A stretch of DNA of 64,000 nt from Acinetobacter guillouiae CIP 63.46 (GCF_000368145.1 NZ_KB849283.1:832324-896323); one strand, 5' to 3'. Shown: positions 37,981 to 46,787, numbered from the stretch's first letter. Numbers and translations are program-made. Notes: generated by a model from the letters alone, not told the origin.

Positions 37981-38292
37981 ATGAGAAAAACCGAAGTCTA
38001 TCAAGTACGCCTTGATTCACAAGAAAAAAAACTAGCATTTGCTGTTTTTAAACAATTGGGGATTACGCCTGCACAAGCAGTTCGACTGTTTTTTAAACAA
38101 GTTGTCATCACAAAATCCATCCCTTTCGCCATAGAAAATCAAAATATCAATATGGATCAGTTATTCAAGCTGAGAAAACTTAAGCAAGACCAACAAAACG
38201 GACAACTCAATTCTTCTGTTGATTTAAATGATGACGACGAAGATCTATTTGCAGAGCTGAATGCCATCTTGGGTGAAAGTGACAAAAAATAA
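37981..38292 (+). CDS. RelB/DinJ family antitoxin, no adjacent toxin
   Basis: 103-residue protein with a ribbon-helix-helix N terminus of RelB/DinJ type (TEVYQVRLDSQEKKLAFAVF, then LGITPAQAVRLFFKQVVITK) and an acidic C-terminal tail (DLNDDDEDLFAELNAI) that would wrap a toxin. No RelE/YafQ-like gene is next to it; the following gene, 94 bases on, is a GNAT enzyme with its own ribosome-binding site. It may be an orphan antitoxin or a stand-alone regulator. Confidence 0.8.
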   Translation: MRKTEVYQVRLDSQEKKLAFAVFKQLGITPAQAVRLFFKQVVITKSIPFAIENQNINMDQLFKLRKLKQDQQNGQLNSSVDLNDDDEDLFAELNAILGESDKK

Positions 38293-38386
38293 CACTGTCG
38301 CATTTTTAAACAAATAATTAAGTTTACTTTTCTATTTTTTAGTTATGCTCTTTTGCAAAGATAAAAATCATTGCAAGGAGTAATAA

Positions 38387-38830
38387 ATGATCGTTAGACG
38401 AGCGACCAAAGAAGATTTAAATCAACTTGCTACTTTATTTGATGAATATCGCCAATTTTACGGTGCATCTTCCAATATCCAAGAGTCCTTTAATTTTTTA
38501 AAACAACGTTTTGAAAATCAAGAAAGTGTTATCTTTATTCATGTAAAAGATGATGTTTTTACAGGCTTTGTGTTGTTATACCAAGGCTTTTCATCTGTTT
38601 CTTGTTCAAAGTATTATATTTTAGATGATGTGTATGTAACACCTGTTTTTCGTCGACAAGGTTCTGCCAAACAACTGATTGATACTGCAATTCTGTTTGC
38701 ACGTCATGAAGATGCGCAACGGATCAGTTTAGAAACCCAGAAAAACAATTACCATTCACATCAGCTCTATGAGCAAATGGGCTTTGTTAAAGACAATGAA
38801 TTCCAGACATTTCATTGTTTCCTCAAGTAG
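38387..38830 (+). CDS. GNAT family N-acetyltransferase
   Basis: Single-domain 147-residue acetyltransferase. The acetyl-CoA loop RRQGSAKQLIDTAI is near 104-117, preceded by YILDDVYVTPVF (strand 4) and followed by ISLETQKNNYHSHQLYEQMG, the C-terminal GNAT motif. A strong ribosome-binding site (AAGGAG at about 38374-38379) precedes the ATG. The substrate is unknown. It is not fused to or overlapping the antitoxin gene upstream, unlike TacT-type toxin pairs. Confidence 0.85.
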   Translation: MIVRRATKEDLNQLATLFDEYRQFYGASSNIQESFNFLKQRFENQESVIFIHVKDDVFTGFVLLYQGFSSVSCSKYYILDDVYVTPVFRRQGSAKQLIDTAILFARHEDAQRISLETQKNNYHSHQLYEQMGFVKDNEFQTFHCFLK

Positions 38831-38852
38831 TTTTTTTACAATGCATTTTTAA

Positions 38853-39188
38853 TCAATTCAACGTAGGTTTCCACATCTTTGCGAATTTAAGTACATTGGG
38901 TACCGTGTCCTGTGAAATAGGAAAGACCACAGCACAGGATTTTTTAGCATCCAATACTGTACTTTCATGCCCTAAATAACACTTTAATTGAGCAATTTTA
39001 TCAAATTCTTTTTGATTCACCTTGACCACAACTTTACGAAAAGAATGTTCTAACCAATTTTTATAACTTTCAGCATCAGCATCTTGAACAAATTGTAAGT
39101 GCGCAGCCAAGACTGCATGCGCAACAAGGGTTGGAACCATAAAGTCTAGCATTTCATCTAAAACAGCAATATAGAGCTTTAAAGCCAT
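38853..39188 (-). CDS. Small PTH2/DUF2000-like protein
   Basis: 111-residue protein of uncertain function. The order of elements resembles the peptidyl-tRNA hydrolase 2/DUF2000 fold: N-terminal strand ALKLYIAVLDE, helix with VAHAVLAAHLQF (compare AAHAAL in PTH2), central FRKVVVKVNQKEFDKIAQLK, and a final strand with a Thr/Val-rich turn (AVVFPISQDTVPNV). Key PTH2 catalytic residues are not all visible, so hydrolase activity is doubtful. The start is set at the ATG at 39188, two bases after the pseudouridine synthase stop, so it is cotranscribed with that gene. Confidence 0.5.
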   Translation of the reverse strand: MALKLYIAVLDEMLDFMVPTLVAHAVLAAHLQFVQDADAESYKNWLEHSFRKVVVKVNQKEFDKIAQLKCYLGHESTVLDAKKSCAVVFPISQDTVPNVLKFAKMWKPTLN

Positions 39189-39190
39189 GA

Positions 39191-39913
39191 TCAAATCACT
39201 ATTTGTTCATTTTGACTATTTCTAGCAGCATTCACCTGATCTTCTGTCAAATAAACCCACTCACCTTCAACTAAGTCTTTGAGTGCTAATTGCCCGACTT
39301 GTGCACGATGCAAGCTTTCAACCTTATTCCCCACAGCAGCCAACATCCGTTTGACTTGATGATAAACCCCTTGGTGCACAGTGATTTGTAATGCATATTC
39401 AGCCAAGCGCTGTACATCTGTTGCTGCAAAGGTACCCTTTTCATTGCGTAATTCTACACCCTGTTCAAGTTGTTGAATCTGATCATCTGTAATCGGATCT
39501 GCTGTTTGTATTTGATAAACTTTAGCCACATGCTTTTTAGGATGAGTCAATGCTTGCAAAAACTGCCCATCATCCGTCAGTAGCAATAGACCTGTCGTGT
39601 CCTGATCTAAACGACCAACAGTTTGTAAACCTCGGTTCATAAGGACATCATCAAATAAATCAAAAACACTAAAATGGTGTGTTGATTGATGGGAACATTC
39701 GTAGTCCTGCGGTTTATTTAAGGCAATATAGACTTTTTCACGGTATTGAAATGTTTCGGTATAGACTGAAAATACTAGATTTTGGGTATCAAGTTTAAAT
39801 TTAGGGTCGGTAACGACCTCGTTTTGGATTTGAATTGCACCATTTTTAATGAGTTGTTGGCAATGCTTACGTGAACCAAAGCCTTGTGATTGCAACATTT
39901 TTTCCAAAAACAT
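39191..39913 (-). CDS. RsuA/RluE-type pseudouridine synthase
   Basis: Pseudouridylase with an N-terminal S4 RNA-binding domain (MFLEKMLQSQGFGSRKHCQQ) and the RsuA catalytic motif VGRLDQDTTGLLLLTDDG near 98-115. The C-terminal QGVYHQVKRMLAAVGNKV is the family signature. 240 residues is normal for RsuA, which modifies U516 of 16S rRNA; close paralogues modify 23S rRNA, so the exact target is open. It leads into the small PTH2-like gene. Confidence 0.87.
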   Translation of the reverse strand: MFLEKMLQSQGFGSRKHCQQLIKNGAIQIQNEVVTDPKFKLDTQNLVFSVYTETFQYREKVYIALNKPQDYECSHQSTHHFSVFDLFDDVLMNRGLQTVGRLDQDTTGLLLLTDDGQFLQALTHPKKHVAKVYQIQTADPITDDQIQQLEQGVELRNEKGTFAATDVQRLAEYALQITVHQGVYHQVKRMLAAVGNKVESLHRAQVGQLALKDLVEGEWVYLTEDQVNAARNSQNEQIVI

Positions 39914-39921
39914 AAATTAAT

Positions 39922-39961
39922 ACCTTAAAAATTCACGATACATTTTAAAGTATCGTGAATT
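39922..39961 (-). terminator. 12-bp perfect hairpin, terminator-like on the minus strand
   Basis: AATTCACGATAC (39930-39941) and GTATCGTGAATT (39950-39961) flank an 8-base loop. On the minus strand the stem is followed by TTTTT, so it can end the flavoprotein transcript from 40928-40020. It lies 17 bases before the next minus-strand start (39913), so it may also act as a leader structure. Confidence 0.6.
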
Positions 39962-40019
39962 GAAACCCAAACAACATTCAGGCTTTTTTAGCCTTATTGA
40001 TGATCAATATATGCTTTTA

Positions 40020-40928
40020 TCAAGTATTAAGGATAAATGACTTATGTACAGCAACACCCGCCAGCGCTCCATCTGCAACTGAGAAAGCAACTGAACCACC
40101 TGAACGGGTGATATCCCCACAAGCATATATCCCTTTAAGATTGGTTTCTTTCATGGCTGTGGTTTGAATGGCTTCACTATATTCATTTATATCAAGCACT
40201 ATCCCCAGTTTTTTAATCCAAGGCGCGCTGATACGCATAAAAGTGGAGACGAATAATCCATCTAATTGAACCTGCTCACCATCTTCAAAGACTAAATCAC
40301 AATGATTGTGTATTTTGACAATTTTGCGTGTATCCAATTTCACATTTCTTTGTTTAAGCTGCTCAAGTGTGACTGGATCTAATTCAGCTTGTGAAATTAC
40401 ATCATTTAAAAATAAAGTGGTATTGCCCCAGTCAGGTAACATCAATGCCATATGGATCGAATGTAGACCTGAACATAACATTCCAAGTGTTCCAAGATTT
40501 AACTCATAGCCATCACAGTATGGACAATGAAAAATGCTTTTCCCCCACCGTTCTGCTAAACCATCGATTTCAGGTAAATCATCTTTAATACCTGTAGCAA
40601 TAATTATTTTTTTGACTTGAATGGTTGTACACGTCTCATCGGCTTGGTCTACTTGAATCTCATATTGCTCCCCGACAGCCCTCACTTCGGTGACGGATGC
40701 GTTGATACATGACAAAGTTTGGTATTTGTCTAACTGTAATTTTGCATCACGAATAATTGCTGCTGGCGTATTGCCATCTTGGGTTAAGAAATTATGTGAA
40801 TGTTCAGCAAAACGATTACGACGCATGCCTGCATCAATCATTAACACTTTTTTTCTAGCACGAAGCAATGGTAATGCTGCTGATAAACCTGCATAACTCC
40901 CACCAATAATTACAACATCGTAGTTCAT
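40020..40928 (-). CDS. NAD(P)/FAD-dependent oxidoreductase, thioredoxin reductase-like
   Basis: Flavoprotein disulfide reductase relative of about 302 residues. The FAD motif is VVIIGGSYAGLSAALPLL at the N terminus; a CPYC pair (FHCPYCDGYEL, about 145) sits at the redox-active position of thioredoxin reductases; ACGDITRSGGSVAFSVADGA closes the FAD site. The second nucleotide motif (LGMLCSGLHSI) lacks the usual GxGxxA glycines. The start is set at the ATG at 40928, since longer in-frame forms would run through the operators. It is divergent from an Rrf2 regulator. It may be a redox enzyme for a small disulfide; the substrate is unknown. Confidence 0.8.
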   Translation of the reverse strand: MNYDVVIIGGSYAGLSAALPLLRARKKVLMIDAGMRRNRFAEHSHNFLTQDGNTPAAIIRDAKLQLDKYQTLSCINASVTEVRAVGEQYEIQVDQADETCTTIQVKKIIIATGIKDDLPEIDGLAERWGKSIFHCPYCDGYELNLGTLGMLCSGLHSIHMALMLPDWGNTTLFLNDVISQAELDPVTLEQLKQRNVKLDTRKIVKIHNHCDLVFEDGEQVQLDGLFVSTFMRISAPWIKKLGIVLDINEYSEAIQTTAMKETNLKGIYACGDITRSGGSVAFSVADGALAGVAVHKSFILNT

Positions 40929-40943
40929 TTTCAACACCAATAA

Positions 40944-41000
40944 GTAACTTTTAAAGTTACTATATTGAGTTATTTTTATAATTGCAACTTTTAATGTTAC
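40944..41000. promoter_or_regulatory. Two operator dyads between flavoprotein and Rrf2 regulator
   Basis: GTAACTTTTAAAGTTAC (40944-40960) is a perfect 17-bp odd palindrome. GCAACTTTTAATGTTAC (40984-41000) is a near copy, 40 bp away. One sits before each divergent gene. Four helical turns of spacing suggests cooperative or dual control, most likely by the Rrf2 protein encoded next to it. Confidence 0.65.
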
Positions 41001-41030
41001 AATTAACAAAAGAGCGTTGACTTAAGAACT

Positions 41031-41489
41031 ATGCGTAAAGATAGTAAGCTTTCTCGAATGTTGCATGTGCTATTACATATGGCCCGTGAAAAAAAACCGT
41101 TCACCTCTGAACAAATTTCAATCATGTTAGACACCAATCCTGTCGTAGTACGTCGTACCATGTCTGGTTTAAAAAAAGCAGGCTTTGTGCATGCAGACAA
41201 AGGCCCCGGTGGAGGCTGGACCTTAGTACAAGCTTTAGAGGAAATATCTTTATTTGATATTTATCAGGCTGTTGGAGAACCTACTATTTTTGCCATTGGC
41301 AATGAACAAGAAACACCCAACTGTCTGGTTGAATTGGTGGTGAATAAAGCTTTAAACCAAGCTATGCAAGAGGCACAAAACATTTTAATACAACAACTTA
41401 AATCAACAAATCTGTCTAAACTGGCACAAGACTTTGAGTATGAATGGAATTTATTGGGTGCTGAAACTGAAAAATTTATTGTCCACTAA
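41031..41489 (+). CDS. Rrf2 family transcriptional regulator
   Basis: 152-residue winged-helix regulator. The HTH is SEQISIMLDTNPVVVRRTMSGL at about 24-45, followed by the Rrf2 wing GPGGGWTLVQALEEISLFDI (about 61-80). It has only one cysteine (PNCLVEL), so the three-Cys iron-sulfur site of IscR and NsrR is missing; it resembles the YwnA-like cluster-free subgroup. It is divergent from the CPYC flavoprotein and probably controls it through the palindromes at 40944-41000. Confidence 0.87.
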   Translation: MRKDSKLSRMLHVLLHMAREKKPFTSEQISIMLDTNPVVVRRTMSGLKKAGFVHADKGPGGGWTLVQALEEISLFDIYQAVGEPTIFAIGNEQETPNCLVELVVNKALNQAMQEAQNILIQQLKSTNLSKLAQDFEYEWNLLGAETEKFIVH

Positions 41490-41597
41490 ATCCACACTCG
41501 ACTGAATTTAAATGTGAATCATTGCCAGACAAGGCAAATTCACATACCGCTTTTCAGTATAATGGATGGATATATTAATTTTTAATGCTGAATATTG

Positions 41598-42056
41598 ATG
41601 AGTCTTTCTAGTCTAGACCTAAATTTAATTGTGCTCCTTGTTTTATTGGCATGTGGTATTTTTAGTCACAATACTGCGGTCACCATTGCAGCTGGGGTTT
41701 TGATCGTCTTTAGAATCACACCTTTAAGTGAGTTTTTCCCATTATTACAAACTCACGGTTTAGAAGTCGGCATTATTATTTTAACCATTGGCGTGCTTAC
41801 TCCAATTGCCAGCGGCAAAATCCCCGGTGATGTCATTTTAAAATCATTTATGCATTGGAAATCATTAACAGCCATTGCGATCGGTTTATTGGTTGCATGG
41901 TTAGGTGGTCGTGGCGTTTCCTTAATGAGCAGCCAACCCAATGTCGTTGCAGGCTTATTGATTGGAACAGTTGCTGGAGTTGCACTGCTTAGAGGTGTTC
42001 CTGTGGGTCCCTTGATTGCTGCAGGAATCCTATCTTTACTGATTGGAAAAACTTAA
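41598..42056 (+). CDS. DUF441 family membrane protein
   Basis: 152-residue integral membrane protein with four hydrophobic segments (about 8-26, 45-70, 83-103 and 115-148). [19 protein letters not shown] and [20 protein letters not shown] fit the DUF441 (YeaL-like) family of unknown function. The start is set at the ATG at 41598; the preceding TTG is in frame. It is monocistronic. Confidence 0.82.
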   Translation: MSLSSLDLNLIVLLVLLACGIFSHNTAVTIAAGVLIVFRITPLSEFFPLLQTHGLEVGIIILTIGVLTPIASGKIPGDVILKSFMHWKSLTAIAIGLLVAWLGGRGVSLMSSQPNVVAGLLIGTVAGVALLRGVPVGPLIAAGILSLLIGKT

Positions 42057-42652
42057 AGTATTTTTAAATAACCAATTGTGTATCTAAAAATCATGTGCTC
42101 GCTGAATTTTATCAATGGACTTACTTTCGCCAGTAATTCTATTGATAAAGCACAAATTTAGAATTTTTCGCACATCATTTATCATCCTTCCACTGCTTTA
42201 ATAAGATTAATTTTTTAAAATCTACTCATTATATTAAGACTCTTGCATAAGTCCTTTTTAAAACCAAAGATCAATATAGAATCCCCCCAGCTTAGCCTTC
42301 CCCCAAGGGAAAACGCACTTTCAATACCCATACAACTCACTTTTCATGATCTTTTTTTGATTTTTAAAAGACCTTTATTCATTAGATAAATAACAATTTG
42401 TTGTCATAAAATAAGTGAACAAATCACCGTTTTCAAAATAGAAACTCAAGATATTTTAATCAAACAATTACAAGTCATCGCTACGCTTGCTTTTTTCTTA
42501 GCCCATTTATCAGGTTTATCATCTGGTATAAATAAGCTACTATATAAGCTTGTATAAAAATACTTTTTAAAAATCAGAATCAATATAGAAACATTTTTAG
42601 ATTCGTTCACCTTACCATTTTTTGATTTACTCAAATAAAATGAGGCACCATA
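42057..42652. other. Intergenic region with a degenerate direct repeat
   Basis: About 600 bases with no supported gene. Two stretches resemble each other: CTTTTTAAAACCAAAGATCA followed by ATATAGAA (about 42254-42282) and CTTTTTAAAAATCAGAATCA followed by ATATAGAA (about 42564-42592), each preceded by a CTTG(C/T)ATAA motif. This suggests an old duplication or the two ends of a decayed element. An open frame at 42446-42634 (-) has no ribosome-binding site or recognisable content. Confidence 0.4.
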
Positions 42653-43567
42653 TTGGACATGAAAAATAATGCAAATTCGATAGAAAAACAGTTTTCTACG
42701 CTACAATCAGTAAATTATAAGACGCAAATGCAAAGCAACATTGTCGATCATAACGGAAATACCTTATTTAGTATTGTTTATCCAAATCCCGACAAAGAGA
42801 CACTAATTTTATTGCATGGAGGACCTGGTTTTCCAAGTGACCTCTCTGCCATTGCCGATCTTTTAAAAGATTATTTTCAAGTGATCACATTTCATCAAAG
42901 AGGAACCCAAAAATCTCCTTGTCGTGATAAAGACTATTCTATGCAGGCTTATTTAAGCGATATAGAAACTGTTCGAGAGTTCTATAAAATCAATAAGTTT
43001 CATTTATGGGGACACTCTTGGGGTGGACTTTATGCACAAATCTATGCTGAAAAACATCCCGATAATTTACTCAGTCTTTTTTTATGTAGCCCAGGTTCAG
43101 GTACCAATACGCAATGGAAGCAAACTGAAAAAGAAGTCATGCAACTTAATAAGTCCAAAACAAGTGCTTGGGCATGGACAAAAATGGGATTAAATAGCCT
43201 TTTAGGCGCGCTTGGAAGCAATGAAGCTTATAAACGCCTCTTTAAACAAGTCATGAAAAACTATAATGAAGGATTTATTGCAACAGATCATTCAGATCTC
43301 ACTGATGATTTTGATTTACTGAAAGCAGAGCCGATCAATAAAACCAGACCTGAAATCATCAAATATCCGCTGTTAACTGGATTAGATAAACCAGATTTTA
43401 AGATTACCATTGTCTATGGAGATCAGGACATCTATACAACAAGTAAAAACTTTGTGATCAATCGATACCCTACAGCACACGTATTTACACTTTCAAACTC
43501 AGGGCATATTCCTTGGTTACATCATCCAGAGGCTTACAACGATGTAGTGAGGAATCATTATCAGTAA
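42653..43567 (+). CDS. Alpha/beta hydrolase, proline iminopeptidase-like (S33)
   Basis: Alpha/beta-hydrolase of about 304 residues. LLHGGPGFPSDL near 54-65 is the HGGPG oxyanion motif typical of S33 prolyl aminopeptidases, GHSWGGLYAQIYAEKHP near 121 carries the nucleophile Ser, VYGDQDIYT near 263 the acid, and SGHIPWLHHPEAY near 284 the His. The ribosome-binding site GAGG at 42642-42645 spaces best to the TTG at 42653; the ATG at 42659 is the alternative. The cytosolic role, peptide trimming or ester hydrolysis, is not resolved. Confidence 0.8.
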   Translation: MDMKNNANSIEKQFSTLQSVNYKTQMQSNIVDHNGNTLFSIVYPNPDKETLILLHGGPGFPSDLSAIADLLKDYFQVITFHQRGTQKSPCRDKDYSMQAYLSDIETVREFYKINKFHLWGHSWGGLYAQIYAEKHPDNLLSLFLCSPGSGTNTQWKQTEKEVMQLNKSKTSAWAWTKMGLNSLLGALGSNEAYKRLFKQVMKNYNEGFIATDHSDLTDDFDLLKAEPINKTRPEIIKYPLLTGLDKPDFKITIVYGDQDIYTTSKNFVINRYPTAHVFTLSNSGHIPWLHHPEAYNDVVRNHYQ

Positions 43568-43593
43568 TTAGTTATTATCAGCCCTGATATGTA

Positions 43594-43657
43594 TAGCTCA
43601 AACCTGATCTAACAGTTACCGATATTTGATTGAGGCTGTCAGGTTAAATTTGAGCTA
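43594..43657. repeat. Imperfect inverted repeat, intergenic
   Basis: TAGCTCAAACCTG (43594-43606) pairs with CAGGTTAAATTTGAGCTA (43640-43657), with an AAA bulge and a 33-base loop. It lies between the convergent hydrolase and GGDEF genes without a following T run, so it is a weak terminator, an RNA hairpin or a remnant element. Confidence 0.45.
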
Positions 43658-43782
43658 CATTCAATTGATAAATACTTGTACATACTTATTTGCAGATACT
43701 TTCAATGCATATGCTCCAAACAAATAATATTAAACAAACCTAAACATCACTAAAATTTATTTCCTATTAAAGATCTTAAATC

Positions 43783-44796
43783 TCAAGTATTTAGATTAAT
43801 CATTTTTCTAGAACGTTTATGTTCATACATTTTAAGGTCTGCAAACTCAATCAACTTATTGAGTTCAATACCATCTTCAGGAAATAAAGCCAGACCTACA
43901 CTTGCACCCATGGTTAATTTGACATTTTCAAATACAAACGGTAATCCACACGCCTCAACAATACGATTCATGACTTTTTTTGCCAGCTCTTGATCGCCAA
44001 GACTACTTAATATCACTGCAAATTCATCGCCACCTAAACGTGCAACCAAATCATCGTGTCGGGTAATATTGACGATACGTTTACCTATTTCTTTTAATGC
44101 CTCATCACCTAAACGATGTCCATATTGATCATTAATTGGTTTCAAACCATCCATATCAATGATCAAGATTCCAAGTAACTTTTGTGTACGTTTAGCTTGT
44201 TCAACACCTTGTCTTAAACAATCGAGGAATAAAGCACGGTTGGCAAGTCCTGTTAACTGATCCTGTGTCGCAAGTTTATAGAGTTCTTGAGCACCAAACT
44301 TACTGGCATGATACATTGCTGCAGCAATCAGTTCAGACATGAGTGTAAGTAAATTGATATCACTTTCTTTAAAGGCATTTACCCGTTCTGAATAAATTTT
44401 TAATACACCAATCGGTTCATCACAATGAATTAGCGGTACAACAGCCATAGAACGCAGTCCAACCCGTCTACATGCTTCACGATCTACACGCTCATCAGTT
44501 TCACTGTCTTTACAATATAAAGTCGTATTCTGCGCGATACAAAGCCCTGAAAGGCTAGAACCCATCTTTAAGCGTAGACCTAGAAATTGATTTGCACCAT
44601 TTGAAACGGCACGATAGACCATATCACCTTCTTCAGCGAGCTCTACAATTGCACCTTTTGCATGGGTAATCAATTGAACTTGCTCTGCCACTAAGGTCAT
44701 GACAGCATTGATATCTAAGCCCAATTTTGCAATTGCTGTCTGCGTCTGAATCACTGACAGTAATTGTTTTGAGGTTGGTTGTTTCGTTTTAGACAT
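43783..44796 (-). CDS. GAF-GGDEF diguanylate cyclase
   Basis: Makes the second messenger cyclic di-GMP. A sensory GAF domain (about 12-168, containing GLCIAQNTTLYCKDSETDER) precedes the GGDEF domain (about 175-335). The active-site ARLGGDEFAVIL is intact, and RHDD five residues upstream fits the RxxD inhibitory site, so product feedback is likely. There is no membrane segment, so it is a soluble sensor. The signal bound by GAF is unknown. 337 residues. Confidence 0.9.
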   Translation of the reverse strand: MSKTKQPTSKQLLSVIQTQTAIAKLGLDINAVMTLVAEQVQLITHAKGAIVELAEEGDMVYRAVSNGANQFLGLRLKMGSSLSGLCIAQNTTLYCKDSETDERVDREACRRVGLRSMAVVPLIHCDEPIGVLKIYSERVNAFKESDINLLTLMSELIAAAMYHASKFGAQELYKLATQDQLTGLANRALFLDCLRQGVEQAKRTQKLLGILIIDMDGLKPINDQYGHRLGDEALKEIGKRIVNITRHDDLVARLGGDEFAVILSSLGDQELAKKVMNRIVEACGLPFVFENVKLTMGASVGLALFPEDGIELNKLIEFADLKMYEHKRSRKMINLNT

Positions 44797-45182
44797 ACAT
44801 CATCCTAGACGAGTGTGATCCAATTTAAGTATATAAGCTCAAACTCTACACTGATGAAATAAATGCAAGTGGCTAGCGCTGACTTAATTTCAAAGCTTGA
44901 ACACGTAAAATATATCAAATACAGCGTTTGTGGCATACATATTATGATGATTCATATTTAAAGTATATTACTGTGTTCATTAAATTTTTGAGTAAAACTT
45001 CAATCCGTTACATCCTTTAAGCGTTGATCTCGCTCAAATATTCAATTCCTCATCTAAGTGTTTTTGAAAGTTTAAAGTCACTAACAGAAAACCTTAGTCT
45101 AAATCACGATTTATTGCAGCCATATGAATTGTATAAAACAGTGTGAGATTCAAAAGAATAATGATCAAACTGATTTAAATAC
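44797..45182. other. Intergenic region between GGDEF gene and gltS terminator
   Basis: About 390 bases holding the upstream region of the GGDEF gene. No open frame, repeat or RNA-like structure stood out. Confidence 0.5.
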
Positions 45183-45211
45183 AAAAAAAACAGCCACTTT
45201 TTGTGGCTGTT
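45183..45211 (-). terminator. Intrinsic terminator of gltS
   Basis: On the minus strand AACAGCCAC and GTGGCTGTT form a 9-bp perfect stem with an AAAAA loop, followed by TTTTTT. It lies about 45 bases past the gltS stop. Confidence 0.92.
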
Positions 45212-45255
45212 TCCCAAATGCTTAAGTCATCACATCGCTTTATCTAACAGAACAT

Positions 45256-46476
45256 TCAAAAGAACTTAGTAATAGTTTGAATAACAACGGCATTCACAAT
45301 ATCAACAAAAAATGCGCCAGTTAGAGGAATAATTAAAAATGCTTTATGCGATGGCCCATAAGTATTGGTTACAGCTTGAATATTGGCAATAGCAGTCGGT
45401 GTTGCGCCTAAATTTACCCCACACTGACCTGCACACAATACTGCTGCATCATAATTTTTACCCATAACTCGGAAAGTAACAAAAAACAGATATAAAGCAA
45501 GAAAAACCGTCTGAACGATCAGAATGATCACCAATGGACCAGCTAAATCAGCAAGTAACCACAATTGCAAAGACATTAAGGCGATAGCTAAAAATAAAGC
45601 CAGCGAGGCATTACCAAATACATCGATACAACGGTCAAACAGTTCAATTTTAAATACATATTCCAGTGTATTCCGTAAAAACACCCCACAACCCAATGCC
45701 CATACAAAAGTCGGCAACTCAAACCATTGTCCTTTGGCAACACCGGTCATGAAATTAGCAAAGACGATACACAGTGCAAACATTCCTATGGTTTTAACCG
45801 CATCATCAGCGGTAATCAAACGGGTTTTTTCTGGATATTCAAATGGCGCTGTTTCAGCAGATGGAGGAGCTTGCATACGCGCTGCAGATGGTGCTATTTC
45901 TTCAGCCAATTGATAACGACGAATCAGAAATTTTGCAACTGGACCACCCATCATTCCACCAATGACCAGACCAAATGTCGCACTCGCCATGCCTAAGACA
46001 ATCGCACCTTTGATACCATAATTTTCTTCAAAAATACTGCCCCATGCTCCAGCTGTACCATGCCCACCAGTTAGAGTAACAGATCCTGCAATCAAGCCAA
46101 TCAAAGGATTTAAATCGAGTGCGGTTGCCAAACTTATCCCAACAGCATTTTGCAATAGCACATAAATCACTACGCAGACCATAAAAAGAAGCAGCGACTT
46201 GCCCCCTTCTTTTAACTTAAGCAGACTTGCACTCAGTCCAACAGAAGTAAAAAACATCAACATAAAACTTTGTTGAATATTGGCATTAAAATTTACGGTT
46301 AAATTAAATTGCTTAAAAAGCACAAAAGTTACAGCAGCAGCAATTAACCCACCCACGACAGGTTCAGGAATATTATATTGCTTCAATATACTGATCTTAT
46401 TTACAAGAAAATAACCAATAAAAAGAACGGCTACAGCAATTGCAATCGTGCCAAAAATATCAACATTAATGTTCAT
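45256..46476 (-). CDS. gltS: Sodium/glutamate symporter
   Basis: Na+-coupled glutamate importer of the ESS family. The 406-residue polytopic protein has two inverted halves; the re-entrant-loop signatures GSVTLTGGHGTAGAWGSIF (about 131-149) and CAGQCGVNLGATPTAIANIQ (about 346-365) are intact. A hydrophilic central loop (about 190-225, PPSAETAPFEYPEKT) separates the halves. Single gene with its own terminator. Confidence 0.92.
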   Translation of the reverse strand: MNINVDIFGTIAIAVAVLFIGYFLVNKISILKQYNIPEPVVGGLIAAAVTFVLFKQFNLTVNFNANIQQSFMLMFFTSVGLSASLLKLKEGGKSLLLFMVCVVIYVLLQNAVGISLATALDLNPLIGLIAGSVTLTGGHGTAGAWGSIFEENYGIKGAIVLGMASATFGLVIGGMMGGPVAKFLIRRYQLAEEIAPSAARMQAPPSAETAPFEYPEKTRLITADDAVKTIGMFALCIVFANFMTGVAKGQWFELPTFVWALGCGVFLRNTLEYVFKIELFDRCIDVFGNASLALFLAIALMSLQLWLLADLAGPLVIILIVQTVFLALYLFFVTFRVMGKNYDAAVLCAGQCGVNLGATPTAIANIQAVTNTYGPSHKAFLIIPLTGAFFVDIVNAVVIQTITKFF

Positions 46477-46567
46477 TGTTAACCATTCAAAACTTTTATG
46501 GCGTTATTAATACTTAAATTTACTCAATAATTCATTAAAAAATATGTAAAAAATAAATTTAAAACTC

Positions 46568-46753
46568 TTATTCGGCTATTCGTTGATCAGAATGTTTAGA
46601 AGAGTTTTCATAATGATGCAGATTTAATTCATCGTTTTTATGGTTAAGCGCTTTCAGCATTTGGAGCAGATAAAGCCAGGATTGATTCGTCTCGGCCAAT
46701 GTAAGAATGGATAGTGCTATGCAGATGATGACTACGGATCCAAGATAATTCAC
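46568..46753 (-). CDS. Possible small single-helix membrane protein
   Basis: Weakly supported 61-residue frame starting at GTG, with a hydrophobic N terminus (LGSVVIICIALSILTLA, about 4-20) and a polar tail. It follows the unknown gene at 46788-47387 by 34 bases on the same strand. Another frame starting at ATG 46760 overlaps it, and the ribosome-binding site is poor. It may be non-coding. Confidence 0.25.
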   Translation of the reverse strand: MNYLGSVVIICIALSILTLAETNQSWLYLLQMLKALNHKNDELNLHHYENSSKHSDQRIAE

Positions 46754-46787
46754 TACTCATATTTTTATAAATGACGGTCACTCATCT

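Noticed and set aside
42446-42634. 62-codon minus-strand frame
   Set aside because: AT-rich chance frame without ribosome-binding site or family features.
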